A stretch of DNA of 51,608 nucleotides, taken from contig NZ_MVBK01000033.1 in NCBI RefSeq assembly GCF_002000365.1, positions 1 to 51,608 of the forward strand, in the 5' to 3' direction. Under the pieces are notes generated by a model. That model ran no database searches and was not told the DNA's origin. It worked only from the letters and a program-made list of their open reading frames with translations. Positions 1-7,140 of this stretch are shown here, piece by piece. Both the position numbers and the translations under genes were made by a program. The stretch's first letter is position 1, and each line of letters begins with the position of its first letter. Source of the stretch: Thioalkalivibrio denitrificans. GTDB lineage: Bacteria; Pseudomonadota; Gammaproteobacteria; Ectothiorhodospirales; Ectothiorhodospiraceae.

Positions 1-81
1 GCAGCTCAGCCCGGATGAACAACGTATTGAGAGATCACAGCTAGCCTGTAGATACTCCGTTCCCGGTCAAGCCTTGTTGAG

Positions 82-143
82 GTCGGGCTTCAGCCCGACA
101 GGCGGTGCCTGACCTGGCGGCAGCTGTCGCCCTGAAGGGCGAC
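82..143. repeat. Two short perfect hairpins downstream of mrcB
   Basis: Two perfect 8-bp stems with 2-nt loops lie 27 bp apart: gtcgggct/agcccgac (82-99) and gtcgccct/agggcgac (126-143). They sit just past the mrcB stop on the minus strand. A related stem (ggtcgggct/agcccgatcc) is found at 34647-34668 inside another repeat, so this is probably a dispersed palindrome. It could also act as a transcription terminator, but no T-run follows. Confidence 0.6.
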
Positions 144-164
144 CTACCCCGGCGGTGCATCGCT

Positions 165-2522
165 CTACTCGAACAGTTCCCGGAACCAGCGCAACGGGCC
201 GCGCACGGCGGACGGGACATCATCCGCGCAGGGGGAAATCCCGGCCGGCGCGGAACCCGCCATGAAGGGCATCCACAGGGCACCCTCACAACCCTCCACC
301 GCCCGCAGCCCGTTGGCCGGATCGATGAGCAGCCACTCCATCCCCTCGGGCCGGATCGGGTCCAGCCCGCGCCGGGAAATCCCCCGCATCAGGTCTGCCC
401 ACACGGGCAACGCACCGCTGGCCCCGGAGAGCCCCATGGGGATGTTGTCATCCCGCCCCACCCAGACCACGGACAGGACGTCGCCCGCATAGCCCGCAAA
501 CCACGCATCGCGGTTGTCGTCGGTGGTGCCGGTCTTGCCGGCCACCGGCAGGTCCGCCGGGAGCAGGCCGTTCAGCGCCGCACCGGTGCCGCGTCGCGTG
601 ACCTCGTGCAGGGCTGCAGTCACCAGGTACACGGCCGCGGGATCCGCCGCCTGGCGCAGATCCATGGGATAGCGATTCAGCAATCGCCCCTCGGCGTCCA
701 TCACCTCACGGATTGCCCGCGGCGGCGTTTCGAAACCGCCTGCAGCCAGGGACTGGTACATATGGGTCATTTCGAAGGGGGAGAACTCCACCGCGCCAAG
801 CAACAGCGAGGGGTATGGCTGCAGCGAGCGCTTCACACCCAGGCGCTGCAGTTGCTCGATGACCGGCGCGAGTCCCAGGGACAGGCCCAGGCGGGCGGTG
901 GCCACGTTGTAGGAATGTACCAACGCCTCCAGCGCGGGCACCAGCCCGTGGTGCTCGCGATCGTAATTGCGCGGTGTCCATTCGTCCCCGTTGTCCAGGC
1001 GCACGGTGAGTGGGCCGTCATCCAGGAGCGTCGCCAGGGTGTATTCCGACGGCCGGGACAGGGCCGCGAGGTACACGGCGGGCTTGAGGAGGGAACCCAC
1101 CGGACGGCGCGCATTGATGGCGCGGTTGAAACCCGCATGGCGGGGATTGCGGTCCCCCACCACGGCCAGCACCTCGCCGCTGTCCACCGCACTCACCACC
1201 ACGCCGGCCTGCAGCGTTCCCACCTCCAGGCCGCGCGTGCCCTCGATCCGGTTCAGGCGATCGGCCACCGCCCCTTCGCTGGCCAGCTGGATGCCCGGGT
1301 CCAGGGTGCTGAAGATGAGCAGGCCCTCGCTTTGCAGGTCCTGCTCCCGGTAATCCCGGCGCAGCTGGGCACGCACCAGATCCAGGAACGCCGGAAACGG
1401 CGTCACCCCCGAGGGTGGACGCACACTGACGCCCAGGGGACGTGTCCTGGCCCGGGCGGCCGCCTGTGGATTCAGGGCGCCCTGTCCTTCCAGGATCTCC
1501 AGGACCAGGTTACGGCGTGCCGTGGCCCGTTCAGCTCGCCGCCGGGGATCGTAGTAGGACGGACCGCGCACCATGGCCACCAGGAGGGCCAGCTGCTCCG
1601 GGTGCAGTTCGTCCAGGCGTCGCTGGAAATAGAACTGGCTGGCCAGCCCGAAACCGTGGATCGCCCGGTCCCCGTCCTGGCCCAGGTAGACCTCGTTGAG
1701 ATAGGCCTCCAGGATCTCCGACTTTTCGTAGCGCCACTCCAGCAGCACCGCCATGATGGCCTCGTTGACCTTGCGCCTGAGCGTGCGGTCGTGGGTCAGG
1801 AAATAGTTCTTCACCAGCTGCTGCGTGATGGTGCTGCCCCCCTGCACGGTGCGTCCTGCGCGCAGGTTGGCCAGGGCCGCGCGGGCGATGGCGGAGAAAT
1901 CCAGGCCGCGGTGCTCGTAGAACTTGCGGTCCTCCACCGCGATCAGGGCCTCCACCAGCAGTTCCGGTACCTCGTCGAGACGCACCAGCACACGGTCCTC
2001 ACCGTGGCGCGGATAGATGTTGGCGATGAGCGCGGGCTCCAGGCGTGCCAGCGAAGCGGATTGGCCGGTCTCCAGCTCGGTAATGGCCCGGACGCGCCCG
2101 TCGCGCAGTTCCACGCTCAGCCGCCTGGGCGGTTCCGCTCCGTCCGCGAACGGGAAGCCCCGAGTGCTGATGAGAAAGCGGCCGCCTTGTTCCCGGAACT
2201 CGCCGCCGCGGATCGCGTCGCCGCGCCGATAGTGGATCAGTTCCAGTTCGCGGGTGAGTTGCGCGGGCTCCAGGGCGCGTCCGGGATAGAGTTCCAGCGG
2301 GCGGGCGAACACGCGAGCCGGGACGGCCCAGCGCTTGCCCTCGAACTGGCTGCGGATCTCGTAATCCAGGTAGACGGTGTAACCGCCAAGACCCAGGATA
2401 CCCAGCAGCAGTCCAAGGAGCGCCCCGCGCCAGATACGCCGCGGCTGCCTTACCTTGCGGCGTCGGCGGGCTGCGGACTTGCGGCGTACGGGAGTCTTGC
2501 GGGCGGGTTTGCGGCGTGCCAT
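165..2522 (-). CDS. mrcB: Penicillin-binding protein 1B (bifunctional glycosyltransferase/transpeptidase)
   Basis: This class A PBP of 785 residues polymerises lipid II and cross-links peptidoglycan at the inner membrane, facing the periplasm. A very basic cytoplasmic tail (residues 1-32) precedes one membrane helix (about 33-52). A UB2H-like segment (about 70-150) follows. The glycosyltransferase domain carries EDRKFYEH with the catalytic Glu near 197, and QGGSTITQQ. The transpeptidase domain carries SLLK (Ser477), SYN (537-539) and KTGT (663-666), all intact. The UB2H region and the length favour PBP1B over PBP1A. It is monocistronic here; the lipoprotein activator LpoB is not in the window. 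Confidence 0.95.
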   Translation of the reverse strand: MARRKPARKTPVRRKSAARRRRKVRQPRRIWRGALLGLLLGILGLGGYTVYLDYEIRSQFEGKRWAVPARVFARPLELYPGRALEPAQLTRELELIHYRRGDAIRGGEFREQGGRFLISTRGFPFADGAEPPRRLSVELRDGRVRAITELETGQSASLARLEPALIANIYPRHGEDRVLVRLDEVPELLVEALIAVEDRKFYEHRGLDFSAIARAALANLRAGRTVQGGSTITQQLVKNYFLTHDRTLRRKVNEAIMAVLLEWRYEKSEILEAYLNEVYLGQDGDRAIHGFGLASQFYFQRRLDELHPEQLALLVAMVRGPSYYDPRRRAERATARRNLVLEILEGQGALNPQAAARARTRPLGVSVRPPSGVTPFPAFLDLVRAQLRRDYREQDLQSEGLLIFSTLDPGIQLASEGAVADRLNRIEGTRGLEVGTLQAGVVVSAVDSGEVLAVVGDRNPRHAGFNRAINARRPVGSLLKPAVYLAALSRPSEYTLATLLDDGPLTVRLDNGDEWTPRNYDREHHGLVPALEALVHSYNVATARLGLSLGLAPVIEQLQRLGVKRSLQPYPSLLLGAVEFSPFEMTHMYQSLAAGGFETPPRAIREVMDAEGRLLNRYPMDLRQAADPAAVYLVTAALHEVTRRGTGAALNGLLPADLPVAGKTGTTDDNRDAWFAGYAGDVLSVVWVGRDDNIPMGLSGASGALPVWADLMRGISRRGLDPIRPEGMEWLLIDPANGLRAVEGCEGALWMPFMAGSAPAGISPCADDVPSAVRGPLRWFRELFE

Positions 2523-2624
2523 GGCGCGGGCATTCTACATGGTTTGCAGGCCAATGATCCGTGCGCCCGGTCCCGGGACGTTCCGGTGAGCCCTGCTGTA
2601 CCATGTTAGCGTCAATTCAAAGTC

Positions 2625-2740
2625 AAAAGCCGGAACGCAAAGGGCGCGAAGGGGTACGCAAAGGACGCAAGGGAAGTCATAGTTGAAAAAACCTTAGCGC
2701 CCTTCGCGCAACCCTTCGCGTTCCTTCGCGGTTGGCTTTT
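2625..2740. repeat. Long palindrome, 'CGCGAAGG' family, copy 1
   Basis: Imperfect inverted arms (2625-2672 and 2692-2740) are separated by about 20 bp. Each arm is a row of about 9-11-bp units related to AACGCGAAGG or ACGCAAAGG, capped by AAAAGC/GCTTTT. Related copies lie at 6848-7134, 22283-22396 and 23882-23994. This copy occupies most of the 288-bp gap between the divergent mrcB and 2811 genes, so their promoters must lie inside or beside it. Confidence 0.8.
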
Positions 2741-2810
2741 TGGCTTTTCAGCTTCATTCACCGATTCCACGGATTCCCGTTCCATCCAAACAGGCATTGT
2801 CCGCAGAAAC

Positions 2811-4406
2811 ATGACTGATCAGGAAGACCAACAGCGCCGGCTCATCGAGGCCCTGAAACAGCCGGAGGCCTATCCCCATCCGGCGGATTCGGTGGAGTGC
2901 ATCGAGACGCACATCTCGTGGGTGTTCCTGGCGGGCGCGTACGCCTACAAGCTGAAGAAACCGCTGAACCTGGGGTTTCTCGATTTTTCCACCCTGGAGC
3001 GGCGGCGGTTCTTCTGCGAGGAGGAACTGCGCATCAATCGCCGGCTGGCCCCGGACCTGTACCAGGCCGTGGTCGGTTTCAGCGGTGAGCCGGAGGCACC
3101 GGACTTCGACGGGGCCGGCGAGCCATTCGAGTACGCGGTGCGCATGGCGCGTTTCGATCACACCCGTGAGATGGACAAACTGCTGGAACGCGGTGAACTG
3201 CCCCTGGCCTGGATGGACGAACTGGCCGAGTGCGTGGCGGATTTCCACGACCGCATTCCCCGTGCGCAACCGGACAGCAAGCTCGGGGCACCGGCGGCGG
3301 TCTGCGCCCCCATGAAGGACAACTTCGAGCAGCTGCGGCCGCGAATCCTGGTGCCGGAGAGACTCGAACAACTCCACCGACTCGGCCAGTGGACGCATGA
3401 TGCCTGCAATCGACTGGAGACCACACTGGACGAACGCCACCGGCAGGGGTTCGTGCGCGAATGTCACGGCGACATGCACCTGGGCAACATGGCGCACGTG
3501 GACGGCAGGGTGCTGGTGTTCGACGGCATCGAGTTCAGTGAGGCCCTGCGCTGGATCGACATCATCAGCGAAGTGGCCTTCGTCACCATGGACCTGCTGG
3601 ACCGGGACGCCACCCCCCATGCGCATCGCTTTCTCAATGCCTGGCTGGAACGCACCGGGGATTACGACGGCCTCAGGCTTCTGCGTTTCTACCAGGTCTA
3701 TCGCGCCATGGTGCGAGCCAAGGTCTCCGGTATCCGCATGACCCAAGAGGGTCTGAGCGATGGCGAGCGCCGCCGCTCCGAGGAGAATTGCCACGACTAC
3801 CTGGATCTCGCCGAGTCGCTCACGCGCCCCGGTTCGCCCGCCCTGTTCATCAACCACGGTCTGTCGGGTTCCGGCAAGACCACGCGCAGCCAGACCCTGG
3901 TCGAGGAACTGGGGCTGATCCGTGTCCGCTCCGACGTGGAGCGCAAGCGGCTCGCGGGGCTGGAAAGCGGGGATCGGGACCGAAGCGGAGTGGGCGCCGG
4001 CATCTACTCACGGGACATGGGCGAAAAAACCTACACGCATTTGCTCGACCTGGCCGGCAGACTCCTGGAGGCGGGCTTCGCGGTGGTGGTGGATGCCACT
4101 TTTCTGGAGCGCGGTCGGCGCGACCGCTTTGCCGGGCTTGCAGCGCGGCTCGGTGTGCCCTTCTGCATCCTGGATTACCGCGCCCCGGTGGAGGTGCTGC
4201 GAAAGCGCATCCGCGAGCGGGAATCCGAAGACAGAGATGCGTCCGACGCCGGCCTCGCCGTGCTGGAGCACCAGTTGCAGACCGCGGAGCCACCGGGTGC
4301 GGACGAGCCCGTGGTGGCCATCGATACGGAAAAGGACAGACTTCCGCTGGAGGACATCAAACGACGCATGGCGTCGCCGGATGCTATCATGGACCCTATT
4401 CCTTAA
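2811..4406 (+). CDS. Two-domain protein: APH-like kinase fold plus P-loop (AAA/zeta-like) kinase
   Basis: The protein is 531 residues long. Residues 1 to about 330 have the aminoglycoside-phosphotransferase/choline-kinase fold (COG2187 type), with a Brenner-type motif CHGDMHLGN and the metal-binding VFDGIEFSE. Residues about 345-520 form a P-loop kinase domain (COG0645 type) with Walker A GLSGSGKTT and a VVVDATF strand resembling Walker B. Proteins with this pairing are widespread in proteobacteria and are usually annotated as hypothetical. The substrate is unknown and I would not call it an antibiotic-resistance gene. The ATG at 2811 begins the conserved N-terminus; no strong ribosome binding site is visible. 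It stands alone between a palindromic repeat and a small hypothetical gene. Confidence 0.85.
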   Translation: MTDQEDQQRRLIEALKQPEAYPHPADSVECIETHISWVFLAGAYAYKLKKPLNLGFLDFSTLERRRFFCEEELRINRRLAPDLYQAVVGFSGEPEAPDFDGAGEPFEYAVRMARFDHTREMDKLLERGELPLAWMDELAECVADFHDRIPRAQPDSKLGAPAAVCAPMKDNFEQLRPRILVPERLEQLHRLGQWTHDACNRLETTLDERHRQGFVRECHGDMHLGNMAHVDGRVLVFDGIEFSEALRWIDIISEVAFVTMDLLDRDATPHAHRFLNAWLERTGDYDGLRLLRFYQVYRAMVRAKVSGIRMTQEGLSDGERRRSEENCHDYLDLAESLTRPGSPALFINHGLSGSGKTTRSQTLVEELGLIRVRSDVERKRLAGLESGDRDRSGVGAGIYSRDMGEKTYTHLLDLAGRLLEAGFAVVVDATFLERGRRDRFAGLAARLGVPFCILDYRAPVEVLRKRIRERESEDRDASDAGLAVLEHQLQTAEPPGADEPVVAIDTEKDRLPLEDIKRRMASPDAIMDPIP

Positions 4407-4466
4407 CCGGCGCGTCCCGCGATCCCTCGCCTGACGTCGACGCCCAGCCCATACGGACACACCGCT

Positions 4467-4775
4467 ATGACCGACCACGACCCCACCGAAGCCGAACTCA
4501 CCAAGGAACAGCGCATCCTGCGCATCATGCAGACGGTGCTGACCGACGTCGCCCGGGATACGAACACGCCCCCGGGGATGAAGCACCCGCTCACGGACAA
4601 GACCATCCACAACATTCGCGACTGCCTGTCGCTGATCGTCGAGCGCCAGCAGGAACTGGCGGAGGCGCTGGGCCAGGAAATGAACATGCGGCCGCGTTAC
4701 GTGGATGAGCCGAAGAAGGGCGATACCGTTGTGCACATCAACGTCGATACGCTGCGCAAAAATCCCAAATCCTGA
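4467..4775 (+). CDS. Small conserved hypothetical protein
   Basis: A 102-residue acidic, probably cytosolic protein with no signal peptide or membrane helix. The middle (about 55-75) is predicted helical, with a Gln/Glu-rich stretch around RQQELAEALGQE. I do not recognise a family with certainty. It starts 60 bp after the stop of the preceding kinase-like gene on the same strand and could be co-transcribed with it. No clear Shine-Dalgarno precedes the ATG. Codon use matches its neighbours, so it is likely real. Confidence 0.7.
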   Translation: MTDHDPTEAELTKEQRILRIMQTVLTDVARDTNTPPGMKHPLTDKTIHNIRDCLSLIVERQQELAEALGQEMNMRPRYVDEPKKGDTVVHINVDTLRKNPKS

Positions 4776-4840
4776 GTTGAATGGTCCCGGCATCGCCCCA
4801 CGGTGGACGTGTGGCGCGCGGCACAACATGGAGTGATCTC

Positions 4841-5665
4841 ATGGCAGATAGGCGCCTGATTCCCGCAATGACACTCGTTCTGGCGCTTCTCCTTGCGCCC
4901 ATCGCGCAGGCGGACATCGCGCTTCGCTACACCGACGAGGGCGGCGCGACGGGCAGCACGGTGATGATCAAGGGCAACATGGTGCGCATGGAGGAGCGGG
5001 AGGAGGACGGGTCCATGGTCTACAGCCTGTTCGACCGGGACGCCCGCACGTTGACCATGGTCATCGACGAAGAACGCAGTTACGCCCAGCTCACCGAGGA
5101 CGGGCTGCGTTCGCAGGCGGGCGAGGTGCAGAGAATGCAGCAGGAGTTCCTGCAGCAGATGCGCCAGCAGATGGAACACATGCCGCCCGATCAGCGCCGC
5201 ATGATGGAGCAGCAGATGCGGCAGATGGGCATTGACCCGGCGATGCTGTCCGGCGAGGACGTTCCGGTACCCGACATCGCCACCCTGGAGACCCGTCCCA
5301 CGGGTGAGACGGACACCATTGGCGGCGTGCGCTGCGAGCGCCTGGACGTGTACCTGGAGGGAACGCGCACCAACGAACTGTGTGTGGCAAGGCCGGGCGA
5401 CGTGGGCATGTCGGGCGGGGACTTTGCGACCATGCAGGTCCTGTTCGAATTCATGCACAGCCTCGCGGAGATCGCCATGTCCATGGGCGGTCCGTTTGCC
5501 GCCGACATGGGCACCGAGATGCTTCCCAAGGTGGACGGCGTGCCCGTCATGGTGCGCAACCTGGAGGACGGTACGGAGATCCAGCTGGAGTCCGTCTCGG
5601 GCGACACGCTGTCCGCTGACCTGTTCCGCATCCCGTCGGGCTATGAGCGCGTGGATCCGTTCTGA
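4841..5665 (+). CDS. Exported hypothetical protein with Met/Gln-rich helix
   Basis: A 274-residue secreted protein. The ATG at 4841 is chosen because a GGAG lies just upstream and because it begins a typical signal peptide (basic MADRR, hydrophobic core, cleavage near AQA-D). The mature part opens with a beta-rich section containing GNMVRMEE. A Met/Gln-rich amphipathic helix (about residues 90-130, repeated QQM and RQM) follows, then another beta-rich part with one Cys pair. The layout recalls DUF4412-type periplasmic proteins, but that is a weak guess. It overlaps the NlpC/P60 gene downstream by 23 bp, which suggests translational coupling. Confidence 0.75.
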   Translation: MADRRLIPAMTLVLALLLAPIAQADIALRYTDEGGATGSTVMIKGNMVRMEEREEDGSMVYSLFDRDARTLTMVIDEERSYAQLTEDGLRSQAGEVQRMQQEFLQQMRQQMEHMPPDQRRMMEQQMRQMGIDPAMLSGEDVPVPDIATLETRPTGETDTIGGVRCERLDVYLEGTRTNELCVARPGDVGMSGGDFATMQVLFEFMHSLAEIAMSMGGPFAADMGTEMLPKVDGVPVMVRNLEDGTEIQLESVSGDTLSADLFRIPSGYERVDPF

Positions 5666-6191
5666 TGCCCGTCAGGGCCGGACCCGCTCCGGCCTGGGCA
5701 ACAGCCTCCGTCTGCTCGCCGCGACGGCGGCACTGGCCCTGCTGAATGCGTGTGCGACGCCCTCGGGACCTCCTGCCGCCTCGGCGCTGCAGGATCGCGC
5801 GGTAACGGCATCCGATGCCTCCCGTAACCAGGTGGTGGCCGTCGCGCTGGCACAGGTGGGCACGCCTTACCGCTTCGGGGGCGACACGCCCCGGGGGTTC
5901 GATTGCAGCGGGCTGGCGCGTTACGCGCACGGCGCGGCGGAGATCCGCATACCGCGCCAGACCCACGTCCAGTCCGAGCACGCGCGCCGCGTGGACATCA
6001 GCCGGCTGAAGCCCGGCGACCTCCTGTTCTTTCGTATCGACGACGACAAGCCTTCGCACGTGAGCATCTACGTGGGCGAGAACCGCTTCGTTCATGCGCC
6101 CTCCTCGGGCGGTCATGTGCACGTGGAACGGCTGGATCACCCTTACTGGGCCCCGCGACTGCTCCATGCCGGGCATTTCTTCGCGGAATAG
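5643..6191 (+). CDS. NlpC/P60 family lipoprotein (probable peptidoglycan endopeptidase)
   Basis: A 182-residue predicted lipoprotein that likely cuts peptide stems of peptidoglycan. The start at 5643 yields a short basic N-terminus, a hydrophobic stretch and a lipobox LLNAC, so the mature protein would begin at that Cys. The NlpC/P60 domain covers about residues 60-180. The catalytic Cys is in FDCSGLARYA, the His is in SHVSIYVG, and a further conserved His lies in FVHAPSSGG. The start lies inside the preceding coding region (23-bp overlap, different frame). The family resembles E. coli Spr/MepS and NlpC in size and architecture. Confidence 0.88.
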   Translation: MSAWIRSDARQGRTRSGLGNSLRLLAATAALALLNACATPSGPPAASALQDRAVTASDASRNQVVAVALAQVGTPYRFGGDTPRGFDCSGLARYAHGAAEIRIPRQTHVQSEHARRVDISRLKPGDLLFFRIDDDKPSHVSIYVGENRFVHAPSSGGHVHVERLDHPYWAPRLLHAGHFFAE

Positions 6192-6327
6192 CGATCTGTT
6201 CAGTCCCCGTTCATGGCCGTCGGGATAGGTTATTCTTGGCGGTCGACATTCCAACCCACAGTCCCCGTTCCGCGAGCACGGAGTTCATGGAACGCCTGGT
6301 GAAACCCGGAAACACATGGAGACCACA

Positions 6328-6822
6328 ATGAAGCGCCTTATCGTCACCGTCCTCGTCCTGCTCGTCACGACCGCGTTCGTCCAGGCAACAGTGGCCAAAG
6401 AACCGGACCTGGAGACGGAGCACATGCGCGTGTACTCCATCGAAGGCGAGTTCGAGACCTACCGCGAGGCGCTGGAGATGGCCATCACCAACCGTGGCAT
6501 CGTGGTCAACAACGTGGCCCACATCGCCGCGATGCTCCAGCGCACGGCCGCCGATGTGGGCGGTGAGTCCATTTACAAGGAAGGTCAGGCCTACGAGTTC
6601 TGCAGCGCCATCATCTCCCGCCGCACCATGGAAGCTGACGTGCACAACATCGTCTTCTGCCCGTACATCGTGGTGGTATACGTCACCGAGGCCGAACCAG
6701 ATCGCGTGTACGTCTCCTACCGCCGCCCGCCCCTGGTGGGCGATGAGGCCTCGCAGAAATCCCTCCAGGCCGTCGAAGACCTCCTGGAAGAAATCACCCA
6801 GGAAACCCTGGACGCGTTCTAG
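6328..6822 (+). CDS. DUF302 family exported protein
   Basis: A 164-residue periplasmic protein. The ATG at 6328 follows GGAG at 6318-6321 with good spacing and starts a signal peptide (MKRLIVTVLVLLVTT..., cleavage near VAKE). The mature region matches the DUF302 layout, with a YREALEMAI helix, a FCPYIVVVY strand and a C-terminal helix rich in Glu. The biochemical role of DUF302 is not known. It has no obvious operon partner: 136 bp separate it from the NlpC/P60 gene and a large repeat follows. Confidence 0.8.
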   Translation: MKRLIVTVLVLLVTTAFVQATVAKEPDLETEHMRVYSIEGEFETYREALEMAITNRGIVVNNVAHIAAMLQRTAADVGGESIYKEGQAYEFCSAIISRRTMEADVHNIVFCPYIVVVYVTEAEPDRVYVSYRRPPLVGDEASQKSLQAVEDLLEEITQETLDAF

Positions 6823-6847
6823 TAATCGGGAGAAGTGGCGGGCTTCG

Positions 6848-7134
6848 AAAAGCGAACCGCGAAGGAACGCGAAGGCATGCGCGAAGGACGCAAAGTATTC
6901 TGGGGATGAGGCCATATGCAAACTCCCCATTGGACCCGGACATCGGGGCCATGGAAAGTCCGCCTTGATGACTCTCGCGAAGCCGCAAAGCACGCCAAGG
7001 AAATCATGGGTCTTAGAAACCCCTGGTCATGAAAGCATCAAGCTTTTCTTAGCGTACTTTGCGGCTTCGCGAGAGAACAATGTCTTTCTTCGCGTCCTTC
7101 GTGCATCCCTTCGCGTTCCTTCGCGGTTCGCTTT
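6848..7134. repeat. Composite nested palindrome, copy 1 (with inner conserved hairpin)
   Basis: This fills the 318-bp gap between two convergent genes. Outer arms of the CGCGAAGG family pair perfectly over 27 bp (6849-6875 with 7108-7134). Nested inside is a second hairpin with a perfect 19-bp stem (6972-6990 with 7057-7075, arm ctctcgcgaagccgcaaag). Its loop contains agaaacccct. The inner hairpin, its loop and a short 5-prime segment (catggaaagtccgcc) recur at 16779-17029 and 44037-44334. No coding potential is seen. Confidence 0.85.
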
Positions 7135-7140
7135 GTAAGG

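Noticed and set aside
105-2609. Very long open frame opposite mrcB (834 codons)
   Set aside because: It lacks any family motif, has shadow-like composition (His/Gln/Arg-rich) and lies fully antisense to an intact PBP1B. Similar long antisense frames oppose many genes in this GC-rich DNA.
2811-4406. Aminoglycoside resistance gene
   Set aside because: The APH-like fold is of the COG2187 type fused to a P-loop kinase, a common chromosomal architecture with no evidence of acting on antibiotics.
6823-7140. Hidden small gene in the gap between the DUF302 and DUF255 genes
   Set aside because: Short frames there are translations of the palindromic repeat, without ribosome binding sites or recognisable protein features.
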